Assembly (NCBI GenBank): GCA_963978905.1
Contig: OZ022261.1
Span: 33,960,102 to 34,024,101 of the forward strand
DNA length: 64,000 bases
Reading direction: 5' to 3'
Source: Trichostrongylus colubriformis
Taxonomy: Eukaryota; Nematoda; Chromadorea; Rhabditida; Trichostrongylidae
The translations under genes were made by a program, and so were the position numbers. The notes beneath the pieces were generated by a model that saw nothing but the letters and a program-made list of their open reading frames with translations, had not been told where the DNA came from and did not search any database. Numbering within the stretch: position 1 is the first letter of the stretch; each line of letters starts with the position of its first letter. Below, in pieces: positions 1-11,300 of this stretch.

Positions 1-1267
1 TGCTCGGGACAGAATGGTTTGAAATCGAACACCATTTTAGTAACTGTAGGTCTAATTTCACTGCACTACTTTTTTCTTTTTCCAATATACAAATTATAGC
101 TGAGGATAGAAGGAAAAGGACGTTGTATACTACTTAACTATGCTATAATAATACATATTCCCTCGTATCACGTGGATCAGCAGCAATTATTGCATTTATA
201 TTCACCACGGCAAGGACTTTGGTGAAATTAGATTTGTTGGTATGTGTAACAATATAATAACAGGAATACGATAAAAATTACTAAATTTTCTTCAGGCTCT
301 GCTGGAGACCGCAGATATTCAAGTTATCTAGGAGATATTCTAACTGATGGGATATTACGCTAAAGCTTCACTATTGTTTTGACGCAGGCTAAATCTAAAA
401 CATTTATTCAGAAGTGGTCTGTCCACCCGACCAAGCACTGCCCTATCAGACTTAGAAGAAGAGTGCTCGGACCATGGATCGCCAACGAACGGTACTGCGA
501 TGACAGCTACATATAAGGTTGAAGTCTCCACATAGATCAGCTCTGGGCAGCTGTTTGAAGCGTGAAACTCAAGTATAGCTTTCATGGAATATAATCAATC
601 AGTTCCCAGCATTTCAAATTCTCGAACAGCGTTCGCTTAGTTGGACATTAAGGGAAACTTCAGATTGGATTTGTACACATTTTGTTCGGCGGTGGTTTTA
701 CAGCACTTTTCTGATGTATGCGCGATTTCTGCACCTAGCCGCTTACCGGTCCATTGATGCTCATCACTGATACAGTCATAGAAACGAACAATATGCGTGT
801 GGTATATGTTTTGCTTGGTGATAATGAAATAATACCACTTCGATTCCACTCAGTAGCCCGGCGAAATGTTCTGACAGGGAAAGGATGTATTGCGCAGCGC
901 GCTTATCATCCACCATTATCATGATCAAAAGCGAGTTCATCAAAACTCAGTAAAATGAAGTCCATCTGGATATTGGGGAAAAGACCGATCAATCAAACAT
1001 AATACAACTTGCAATCCGCTACTTGTGGCCTTCCGAATGACGAAATTCCTGACATCCCTTTGGTGACCGACGAACCGTCACATGACATTTTTTCGGTGAG
1101 CGTGTTTTGTCGATTATACAGATGTATATAAAAATTGCATTATTTCTGGATGGCTTTGTATCATTTTCATTGAACTTTTACTGTGGTCATTGTTCCATGC
1201 GTAACTCATCTGACGTGTTCCTCCTTTGTTTATACTTATCTCATTTGCTGTGTTCTGCCTGGCCAAT
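1..1267. other. No gene seen
   Basis: AT-rich sequence with short unsupported frames only. No splice-phase chain or known repeat was recognised. Confidence 0.5.
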
Positions 1268-1446
1268 TAGGCCGCCTTCATACTATGCGCCGGCGGGGCA
1301 TGGCTTCGGTCACAGAATGCGAAGCAGAATCTCATGGGAGAGGTGCAGATACAACGCAAGCAACGAAGTAGTATGGCATGGGCGAAGACGCAGAGACACG
1401 CAGCCACGCTCTGCGGCCGGCACCGCAGAGTATGATGGCGGGCTAA
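1268..1446. repeat. About 175-bp MITE with GGC-GCGTTCATAC ends, copy 1
   Basis: Terminal inverted repeats AGGCCGCCTTCATACTATGC and GCAGAGTATGATGGCGGGCT; the interior contains ACGCAAGCAACGA and GCAGCCACGC. The frame at 1107-1478 is a shadow of this element. Confidence 0.72.
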
Positions 1447-1655
1447 CAGTCTACATTACCTCAAGGCCGATACATTGAAATGATCTCATGGTTTCTCATG
1501 TTAGCTGCGAAGATGCAGTTTCGTGTAGGTAGTTTAGCTTTGTTCCTGACGTACTGATTGGTTGCTGAAAGGCGTGATGAGATCGATATAAAAATATACT
1601 AGTAGGAGTGTTGCACATATCTCCTTTGCTAATCTGTACTGATAATTAAATATTA

Positions 1656-2492
1656 GGTCGAACCATAATTTCTGTTATACAATGACGGAAAATTTCAAAT
1701 TTATTTTTCCTCATTTGTGTCTAACTTCAGTCGACAAAATATGTACCTTTATAATCGACAATATATTGCCAGCGAATAGGGAGATAATAGATGTCTCGCT
1801 TATTGAAGTCTGGAGATTTCTGGTCGAAGAAAGTTTGGAGGTCGATTGTGAGATCATCGTCATCTTTGAGCTGCCGTCCGTCGGGGAAGTGGGTCAGAGA
1901 TCGGAATAGGTGGTAGTCAGTTGGGGCTATGTTCGAAGACTACGGTGGGTGGGGGAGCTTCGTCCAACCAAGGTCCTGGATCCTTTGACACGTCAACATT
2001 GCCATGGGCGTTGCACATGTGGGTGAGCGTTGTCGTGGAAGAAGAAGTCTCGGTCCATTTTCCGGTAAGTTTTGCGGCAACGGTGTCCAATTGTCTGCAG
2101 TAGAGATCGGCAGCGACTGTCGTGTTGGATGGCAATTTTTCGCCCTTTTTCTAAAAAGATTTTTTTTGAATTTTTTTCTCTGTGCAGTTGTTTGGAATTT
2201 TTTCTGTTTCAATTTCGGTAGATCGAGCCTTCGGGTTGCCGCCGTATGAGAGACAGTACCTGGGCCCATCGACTGGGTGTTTTGGTTAGTGGCCTTGCAT
2301 GCTGAGGAATCGGGGCGGTGTTCGTGAATTTCGCCCCTCTCGCAAAAATGTCGCAGATTCACTGCTAGTTGAAGCCATAGTGAATATGAATGTGTTAATC
2401 AGTAGTCGTTTTCGCTCGCTTCATATACCCCCCACTACCAAATATTCCAGATGCTTCCACAGTCAAAAGGGAATCGAAATTATGGTTCAACC
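1656..2492 (-). mobile_element. Internally deleted mariner element
   Basis: Inverted ends GGT(C/T)GAACCATAATTTC lie at 1656 and, inverted, at 2492, each flanked by TA, the mariner target duplication. Inside, on the - strand and spread over three frames, are mariner transposase C-terminal motifs: HDNAHPHV-like, TLVGRSSPTH, and near 1750 a WQYIVDYKGTYF-like end. At about 840 bp it is shorter than a full 1.3 kb mariner, and its frame is broken. Confidence 0.72.
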
Positions 2493-2744
2493 TAACACTT
2501 ATGACATTCTTCAGAAAAAGGCCTCATCATTGACTAAACATGTCCGAACACTTGACGAGGATGAATGACACATAGCAAGTTATAGGCTGAAGCGGTCTCC
2601 CTGTTATGCTTAGCTGTATTTCTAGTAATACATGCTATTGAAGGGGCATACAGCAGTAACTACTCAAATGGCTATCCAGCAAAGAAAAAAGTAGGAAAAA
2701 CATTTTAAAGACACCGGAGAGGGTGAATTCGACAGATCAAGGAA

Positions 2745-3113
2745 TACGAAAATGGGGGTGCTCAGCCGTGTAACAGTGGAGAAAGAACGAATAAAACGAC
2801 GAAAAATAAACGAGACATTGCTTTGCAAAGCCCCCTTGCCTTTCGCACCCCTCTGCTTCCCTAGCCGATGGAGTTGTTCCAGAAGGTCGCAGGGCCAAAT
2901 CAGTCGGCCGTGATCGTTGTCCCACTCTCGCTGGCAACTCTGCCAGATGGTGTACTGCAGAACGACACACGTGCTGTGGGATCGTGATAAGACCCCTGAG
3001 TCGCGCTTTTTCCATGCGAGATTTGCTGCACATCACCTTTTCTGAAGTGGAAGGTTTAAAAATGTCTTCCCTCTTCTTACTTCCTCCTCACCCCTCCCAA
3101 TGCCTTTAAAGTA
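2745..3113 (+). repeat. 375-bp dispersed repeat, copy 1
   Basis: It starts GGGGGTGCTCAGCCGTGTAA, then CAGTGGAGAAAGAACGAA, and ends near CCTCCCAATGCCTTTA. All seven recognised copies are in the same + orientation. Confidence 0.65.
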
Positions 3114-4620
3114 TTGGATCATTCCATGAGTAGTGCCGTTTTTTTCAAAGGAAAATTTTTCCTATGAAACCACAAATTTTTGAAGTGGTTGGGTCAGTCG
3201 ACAAAAATCACCAAACCGGCAATTGATTAAAACACTATAATTTACTCTAGGAAAATTAACCAGTCGTAAGTCCCGTACTTAGCTCCGATCTCTTCTGCGA
3301 GTTCCACCAAATGGTTGCTTGAAAAGTTAGGTCGCCCTTTTTTCACATTTATTTTTTCCGCCACAACTCAATGATTTTTGGCAATTTCTTCGAACCATGG
3401 CAAGAAAATTTCCTCAACCATTCAGTTGAAAGAATGGTGAAACGTCAAGTACACGGAATGAGTATGTAGGGACCGGAAAACATCAGATTTCTTGAGTTTC
3501 TGTTGAAAAAAGAAAATGCGCAATAGTATCAACTGGCCGCTATCACACATTTTTAAACTCCAATACGAATCACAGCCAAAACAAAAACGAAACACATTTA
3601 TGATAGAGCAGACAAAATCCTTCCAAATGGTTAGTAAAGCAATGCTGAGCAAGAGATTCGAAAGGAAAAATTTCATTCTGAATAAACGTGGGTGCTTTCG
3701 AAAAAAGAACTTTATAAAAAGAACGACGCGACTACTTGATCAACCAAGTTTTGGAAATTGCAGAAGAGGTCGGGGCTAAGAACGGAACACATGACAGGTT
3801 GATTTTCCTATTACTTTGACTTTAGTTAATTGCCGGTTTAGCCGATTTTTCTCGGCTGGACCTACCTCTTCGCAAACCAGAGGCGCAAAAGGTCAGACCT
3901 GCTCCATCATCTGTTTCAGTACCACGTATCTGACGCAATGCTAATTTGCTTCCTATCTAAGACCTGTCCATGAAGTGGGCGTGAGCGGGAGCGTTCGCAC
4001 ATTATTATATCCCTGTGATCAGGCCAATATAGTTGTTATGAATCACCATCACGGAAACGTCGCAATTTCTCGATGGCTTTCACCCCGTAAAAGTCCTATC
4101 ATAACAGCTATGAGGTAATAACGAGTCGAAGGAAAACATCGCTTAGTGATCCGACATTAGGTGAGATACCGCCATTAAGGCGCATCCGATGCGCCTTTTC
4201 CGGACACACTTCGTCGACGTCCAAGCGACGAAGAGCTACTCAACCGATTCCAGTCGTGTACCCGTACTTGATATTTGACTTGCTCACATTTGGCGCGACT
4301 CAATTTATTGTTCATTTGCCAACCGGTGCACAGTAATCTCCGAACATTCTATTCGCCTGCCGTTTGAATACAGATTAGAACAATCGGCGATGGTTTTCTT
4401 GAAAAGGTTTGTCAACATGTGATCTTTTCACGTGGTTGTTTTGAATAAAAATGAATAAGGTGCCATTCCTAAAGTTTTTATTTTCGTTTTTTTTTTGCGA
4501 AATATTTCACGATTTATGTAGTATTTCAATAGTCATTTCCCTTTCTTCGATATTTTTGGAACTTCTGGATTTTTTGAAACTTTTGGCAGTTGTGTGCAAA
4601 CACCAAATTTTCAAAAAATA
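3114..4620. other. No gene seen
   Basis: Non-coding by inspection. Open frames at 3422-3779 overlap on opposite strands and show no protein-like features. Confidence 0.5.
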
Positions 4621-5291
4621 TTGGGTAGTCTAAAAAGTTTTTTCGTATTTTCAAATACCGCTTTTTCCCTCCAAACTGCTTTCCAGCAATCTCTTCTGTA
4701 CATGCACATGTAGTACAAGTCCACACGCATCTATAGGTATTATTGTCTTCCATCTCCCGGATAACCCTTTTCGGCAAAATAAACATATCAGTGGTCAACC
4801 TCATTTCCGATACAAAAATTATAAAAATTTCGCTTTGAATGGCGTTAGACCGGGAAAGGAAAAGGTGATAATCCGATGGAGCAAGATCAGGGCTATAACG
4901 TGGATGGGGCAGCAATTTTTATCCAAGCTCGAGAATTTTTTGGCGAGTCATTTTTCACTGGTGGTAAAAAAATTTTCAAATTTTTTCTTTTAAAAAATTC
5001 TCGAGCTTGGATAAAAATTGCTGCCTTATAGCCCTGATCTTGCTCCATCGGATTATCACCTTTTCCTTTCCCTGTCTAACGCCATTTAAAAAAAATTGGA
5101 ATTGAAAATGAGGTGACCTTTGATATGTTCATTTTGTCGAAAAGGGTTATCCGGGAGATGGAAGACAACAATACCTATAGATGCGTGTGGACTTGTACTA
5201 CATATATATGTACAGAAGAAATTTTGTGGAAAGCAGTATTGAGGGAAAAAGCGGTATTTAAAAATACGAAAAGACTTTTTAGACTACCTAA
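4621..5291. mobile_element. Mariner-derived foldback element, copy 1
   Basis: Two arms of about 300 bp in inverted orientation start and end with TTGGGTAGTCTAAAAAG / CTTTTTAGACTACCTAA. Each arm encodes the C-terminal end of a mariner transposase ([14 protein letters not shown], then [15 protein letters not shown]), so the element is a head-to-head fusion of two mariner 3' ends around an AT-rich spacer near 4930-5000. Other copies lie at 9900 and 19122. Confidence 0.8.
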
Positions 5292-5403
5292 TATTATACT
5301 ACTTGGGTGCAAATGTTTCGTACGCATTGGCACATCTTCCAACATTTGCAATCGTAGGACCAAAATGTCTCAGAAAGGAGATAAATGGCTTACTTTCTCG
5401 TTA

Positions 5404-5803
5404 GGTCCTTAGATAGCTGATCTGGCTGCACCTTTGTTGCCGCTGCAGGGTGCACCCACACGGTGTTGTGCCTGCTTGAACACAACCAAATTTCACCTGG
5501 CCTCCGACAAACAAATTTCCAACGTAGAAGCTGCCTTAATAATCGAAATGGTTGTTTCAACAAATTATCTTCTCTTATCGCAAGTTTCCCTCTCCACGTG
5601 AGCTTCACGCTAGGAATTCGTCTGTCTAAGGCCAGGTGTGATTTGATTGGACGTGGCCTGGTTGTGTTCAAGCGGGAACATTACCCCGAAGGTGCGCCGT
5701 GCAGCCGCAACAAAGGAGCAGCGTGAGCAGCTGTCCGAGGACCTACTTGTCCCAAGAAAGTATGCCACTAATGCGATCACCTCGTGGTGTGCCTTTAATA
5801 CAA
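5404..5803. repeat. Foldback repeat with CAACAAAG ends, copy 1
   Basis: Inverted arms carry GGCTGCACCTTTGTTGCCGC on the left and GCAGCCGCAACAAAGGAGCA on the right, then TGCTTGAACACAACC and its complement. The frames on both strands are shadows. Confidence 0.75.
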
Positions 5804-5831
5804 GGATGCTTACAATGTGCTATGGGCGGAA

Positions 5832-5904
5832 GGTCAAGCGGGAGTCGAACTTATACACCATGCCTTCTGGGCATGCATGCTAATGCATTACACTACAGAG
5901 CCCC
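5832..5904 (-). pseudogene. tRNA-like sequence, probably a tRNA pseudogene or SINE head
   Basis: On the - strand an A-box-like TAGTGTAATGCATTAGCATG is followed by a small hairpin (CATGC ... GCATG) and a B-box AGTTCGACTCCC. The acceptor and T stems do not pair, so a working tRNA is unlikely. Confidence 0.3.
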
Positions 5905-6633
5905 CCTTCATTCCTTTCCTGGGCTTCTAAATGATTTGTGCTTCGACATCTCTTCTTTTTCGCTTCTTACGATGGCTCATCAGCACAAGAATACATGTTG
6001 AGAATTTTAGCCAGTATCGACATCAACGTAAGCTCAAAGCTAAAGACATTGATTTTTGATCTTTCTCATTTTCTTTAGCTGCGGAGCAGCTCTGAGCCAG
6101 TGTGAAAGTTGCATGAAGTATGCTGAGCATGAGCAAAAGCGAAACGGTGAACCACAGAAAGACAAAGTTGATTTAGATGATCTGCGTAATTTGAGTGCTG
6201 TCGCTGTACAGTGCTTTAGAGACCTCAGAGGCTGAGTAACATCGCACTATAGTAGAAATAAGAAAGTTGTTTGTGAAGAGAGTGAAAAACATTGATGTAC
6301 CTATCTAGTACTGCCTAAATTGCAGATGGAGTAGTTTTGGTGTGAGCATTCTGAAATGCTCGCGGCATCACTGTATTAAATCTTATTTTTTCCTTCCTTC
6401 CCTTTTACCATGACTTGGGGTGGGAGTGCAAGAGATTCTTAGGCGGAGTTCATTTTTTTCGTGATTTCACTCTCTCACCTACTTTGGTTGCCTGAGATTC
6501 TTAGGGACTAAAGTATGTAGGGAAAAGCGTGGAATGCCTTATTATTTCTGACCGCAAATATTGCAAGAATCATCGCCACATCAGTTTAATCACAATCACA
6601 AGGCTCTGGCCTTTTCACAGGCTTTCGTTATGT

Positions 6634-7530
6634 TTAATGGGATCGTCGCTTTGGGGTCGCAAAAACTTGCTGGTCTATGTCCAGCTTCGCTGCGTTCTTC
6701 GACATAGTGCGGACCGATGAACACCTCTCAGCTTTCCTTGGTCCAATCCGAGTATTAAAGTCGCCCATCACTATAATGTAACCACGAAGCCTGCATGTGA
6801 GACCTTCAAGTTGCTCGTAGAAGTCGTCGTGTTCCTCTTCGTCGCTATCTGCTACAGAAGCGTACCCTTGGACCATAAATACTTGAATGTCCCTCGAGAG
6901 ACGAGGGCCTAACACGGCAAGACGGTGGCTATGGAATACCTCATTTTGCACGTGTTCATAGATCTGCGGTGACACGACGAATCCTACTCCTTCTGATGTC
7001 GAGTCATTCCTTCGAGCTCCCAGAAACACTGCAGTTCCGTCCGTCCACGTACATGATAGGGGCTCTTTCCCTTTCGTTTCGCTCAGGCCTTCCACATGAT
7101 ACTTGATCCGTCAAGCTTCGTCAATTAGTGTAGAAAGCTGAGCGGCCGAACTGATGCTGCAACAGTTGTGTGTACAAGCAATCAGTTGACTCTCTCTAGT
7201 CCGTCTCTTTTGGTAGCTTACGGCCTTGAGATTTCTTTGCCTTTGGCTGTGTGCTGATCCAACACTACCGGACTGGGCAGGGACAGCCTGCAGGGGACTA
7301 AGGCAGGTATAAGAAGTGGTCGTAGTATATTTCCTCCCACAGAACAGCCTTACTAGGGCGTTCCTGTCGTTCGAGGTGAGCGCCGTCTCGCCAAGAGCTT
7401 GGGCACTTCGGGTTCTTTGGTCACGGAAGTTGGAATGGAGTTCCGACGTGATCCTATACTGGTAAATATTCCGACCCCAGTCAAGCTCGTACACCTGGAC
7501 AAGGTAGAACCCGAGTAGTAGCAAATACAA
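6634..7530 (-). pseudogene. LINE endonuclease remnant
   Basis: The frame at 7095-6634 carries an exonuclease-endonuclease-phosphatase fold signature: LSETKG, VGFVVSP, GYIIVMGDFNTRIG. Upstream it continues in frame across a single TGA at about 7111 into SAAQLSTLIDEA and LIACTHNC, matching the domain's N-terminus. It stops at about 6634 before the DHR motif and the reverse transcriptase, so only the 5' part survives. It is a different lineage from the LINE at 27-30 kb. Confidence 0.7.
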
Positions 7531-8310
7531 TTAAAATATAAGGGCAACAAAGAGGCTATTCTCCGTAGACGAGTGCTTTGAATTACTCCTTTACTGAACC
7601 TTCCAAAGATTGAACAATCAAAAAGGTATCCTTTCGTAGAGCAGAAGATGCTCTATCGAACACAAGTAGAAAGTCTGGCCAAAGGTGAAATGATCGCTGT
7701 GAAACACAGATTAAAAAACGACATGAACTTATTGCACAAGCCAATACATACATACATATGTAGGTTCCAGCTGGTCAGTCCGAGCACTCATAATCTACAC
7801 GTCTCTCTTGACCACTTCGATACCAAACTTATGATCCTATCATAGCCAAGCTTCCTATGACGCGTCACACGAAACTGCTCCATTCGGTTTCTGAACCTCT
7901 TTCTCTCTGCGTTTGATCCACTGATCTCTTTCTTTATACTGCTGTTAATCCTATAGTCGTCTATAGAGCGCTACTAGCGGTGCGAATATTTGCAAGCGAT
8001 GTAGCTCCTGCGGCTGAAGCTGAGGGAGTTGAGATACCTTGCAATAATTCGTCTGCCTTAGTGCTCCGGGAACTTCGTAGCTTCTACCTTACCTCTTTCT
8101 CCGGAATATGCATGTCGTTAGCCTTACTTAGTTTACGATCGAATCATTTGGCATCATAAAATTTATGACTTAATCGAGAATTTTGTCGACCATAAAGCTT
8201 TTCCAACAAATTTTTACAAGCTTATATATACAATTATTTATTATTTGTATTTACTTACTATATTATAATATGTATCACAACGAACGCAACCTTCTCTAGT
8301 GTAGCTTTAG
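7531..8310. other. Presumed gcy 5' region, no exon identified
   Basis: The first gcy exon with the initiator codon, or its promoter, should lie here or further upstream. I could not identify an ATG exon ending in phase 2 with confidence. Confidence 0.4.
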
Positions 8311-11300
8311 AATCCCATGCACCGCATTCCTGCTGTGCTGGCTTGTGGTAGATACAGCTCAATTGACGGTACACGACAAAATGGAACGGTTGGCTGGTTC
8401 TGGTGGAGTAGTTCGCGTTGGTCATCTGCTGCCAAACAATCCAAAGATTGCACACGAACCGGACGTGCTGAGGATGTGCGCTCAAGATCTGAAAGAACGC
8501 AAAATTCTACCTATCAACTATACATTGCAGTAAGTTCATAGCGTAAACCTTGGCTAATTTTAGGTAAATGCCCATAACATATCATTCTTCATCAATCCAC
8601 CTTAGGTTAGATGTGCAGTGTCTCTAAAGAGAAGAGAAAAATTAGACTGAGATGCGCCGAAATCGTTTGCTCTCTCCTTTTATAGAGTTATCACCATGGA
8701 AAGTTGCAACAAATTTTCCGGTGTTGAACACGCCGCCTATCTACACTACATTAAAAATGCCACCCTTTATTTTGGCCCAGGATGTAATAACGGTGAGTGT
8801 TTCATTTTCTGACTATATTTTGTTATCACTCGTTACCGCGATAATACGGTACTGGGAGACTCCAACTCACCGTGTTCGCCGTTCAGTTTAGTTTTTTTTT
8901 TCGTATTTGTGAGACATTCGTATTGTGTACATCAATGTTTAATCTGAAAAAGTTGGGTGAGGTGAGAGGTCAAGGTTACTTTGTGTACGCTTAGGCTGCG
9001 GTCATGTTCACCACCGGCAGGGTGTGGCTGCGTTCACAGGCGGCGAGGGAGAGTGGCTTGGGGAGGGTGCACAGATGACGCAAGCAACGAGGCAGGGTGG
9101 CACAGGGGGAGAAGCAGAGATACGTGGCCACGCCCTCCGCCGGTACCGAAAGTATAACCGCGGCCCTACAGGGCTTTGGGTACATTGAGAATTATACGCG
9201 GTATCCTTCACAGGAAGCGGAAACACCAAGAAAATTGCGTGCGCCTCACAACTTTGACTCATCACGTGTGTAGTATAATTTCTACAAGAAAATTGACTAT
9301 GCTCCACATTCAATAAAAAAAAAACGATGGCTGAACGACATCAGAAAAGACAGAAAAGCCGCTGGACCTCATTTATCAAATGCAGGATATTCAACTGCGT
9401 CGACCCTAGTCCCAGCGAATTGAGATGAAGGAGAGAACTTCGAGGATTCAGAGCATCAACATCGACTTGAAGTTGTAGATTCTGCAAAGTAGCCTAGAGA
9501 AGGCATCGTGGAAAAATCTGGCCACACTGAAAAGGAATAGCAGCACTCACGGTCCTGCTGTGTTGAGTCATTAAAGGTCACGCCGGGCAATGCGAAATTC
9601 TCATTTGGCAGTAAATGCTTCCTTCGCCGCTACGGCAGGGCATTACAGTGGCCACTATAGGTGGTGGGAGCGAGTAGATATCATGAAGGAGGACGAGTTA
9701 TAGCGAACAAAGCGAGTGGAGCTGCGAAAACTTCAAATCACCGAGAAATTACGCTGTTCATTTTGAGCCGCTTTTGTGTGCCATGGTGATGATCTAAGAA
9801 AGTGATGCATCATTGATGAGCATTTTTTCACTTTTTAGCAATCTCCCGAATAACCGAAGTATTCGATGGAACATTGCACACCAGAGAGCTTACGATGTAT
9901 TAGGTAGTCTAAAAAGTCTTTTCGTATTTTAAAAACCGCTTTTTCCCTCAAAACTGCTTTCCAGAAAATTTCTTCTGTACATATATATGTAGTACAAGTC
10001 CACATGCATCTATAGGTATTGTTGTCTTCCATCTCCCGGATAACCCTTTTCGGCAAAATAAAAATATCAAAAGTCACTCCATTTTCAATTCCAATTTTTT
10101 TCTTTGAATGGCGTTAGACAGGGAAAGGAAAAGGTGATAATCCGATGGAGCAAGATCAGGGCTATAGGGCAGCAATTTTTATCCAAGCTCGAAAATTTTT
10201 TAAAAGAAAAAATTCGAAAAAATTTTTACCACTAGTGAAAAAATGACTCGCCAAAAAATTCTCGAACTTGGATAAAAATTGCTGCCCCATCCACCTTATA
10301 GCCCTCATCTTGCTCCATCGGATTATCACCTTTTCCTTTCCCTGTCTAACGCCATTCAAAGAAAAATTTTTTTATAATTTTTGTATTGAAAATGAGGTTG
10401 GCCGTTGATATGTTTATTTTGCCGAAAAGGGTTATCCGGGAGATGGAAGACAATAATACCTATAGATGCGTGTGGACTTGTACTACATGTGTATGTACAG
10501 AAGAGATTGCTGGAAAGCAGTTTGGAGGGAGAAAGCGGTATTTGAAAATACGAAAAAACTTTTTAGACTATCCAATATATGAAAAGGTTGAATTGCTGCA
10601 CAACGAAAAAGCGATATTTCTGATAATTATGTTTGACTCAAGAAAATTGAAAAAGGAAAAAAAATCAGTCGTGGCTTCCGTTTGGCACATTTTCGGAGAG
10701 TGAACAATGAGAACAATTTCGGAGAGTAACATCTTTCGCTGAAGTAATTCCACATACTGAATGATGCATTACGCAGGTGTACTGTCAATGTCATTTTTGT
10801 TGGAAAATTAGGCGTTACCTTGGGATTTGTCTTTGACGAGCTTCATACCTTTTCAGAAATGCTTGTCATCGGTCGGTTAGCACCACGATGGAATGTGCCA
10901 ATTATTGCTCATATGTCCGGTGATGATGTACTCGCCGATCGTACTGCATTTCCAACCTTGGGATCCGTTGCTCTTACATCGGCGAGTGAAATGGCTCGAG
11001 CTACACTCACTTACCTCCAGTTAAATAATTGGGATCAGGTATGTGAATTCATCTATTTGGTTGTTTTCATTTAGCAGTAACGGCGCGAACCTAACACTAT
11101 CATTCATGAGATCTGCAAAAGCTTAATTTTCCGATAATCCAAAGCGACTCAATAGTCGTCATTTCGCCCACGTAGATACATAAACTGAGTAAAATGAAAG
11201 AAACAGTTATTCGAAATGGGTTTGGAGAAAAAGCTGAACAATTATTGAATACGGAGAGTACAATGATGGCGAAGGGACTCCAGGTTTATGTGAGACTCCG

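Noticed and set aside
1107..1478. 123-codon open frame
   Set aside because: Most of it is the MITE at 1268-1446, and no splice structure or homologous family was seen.
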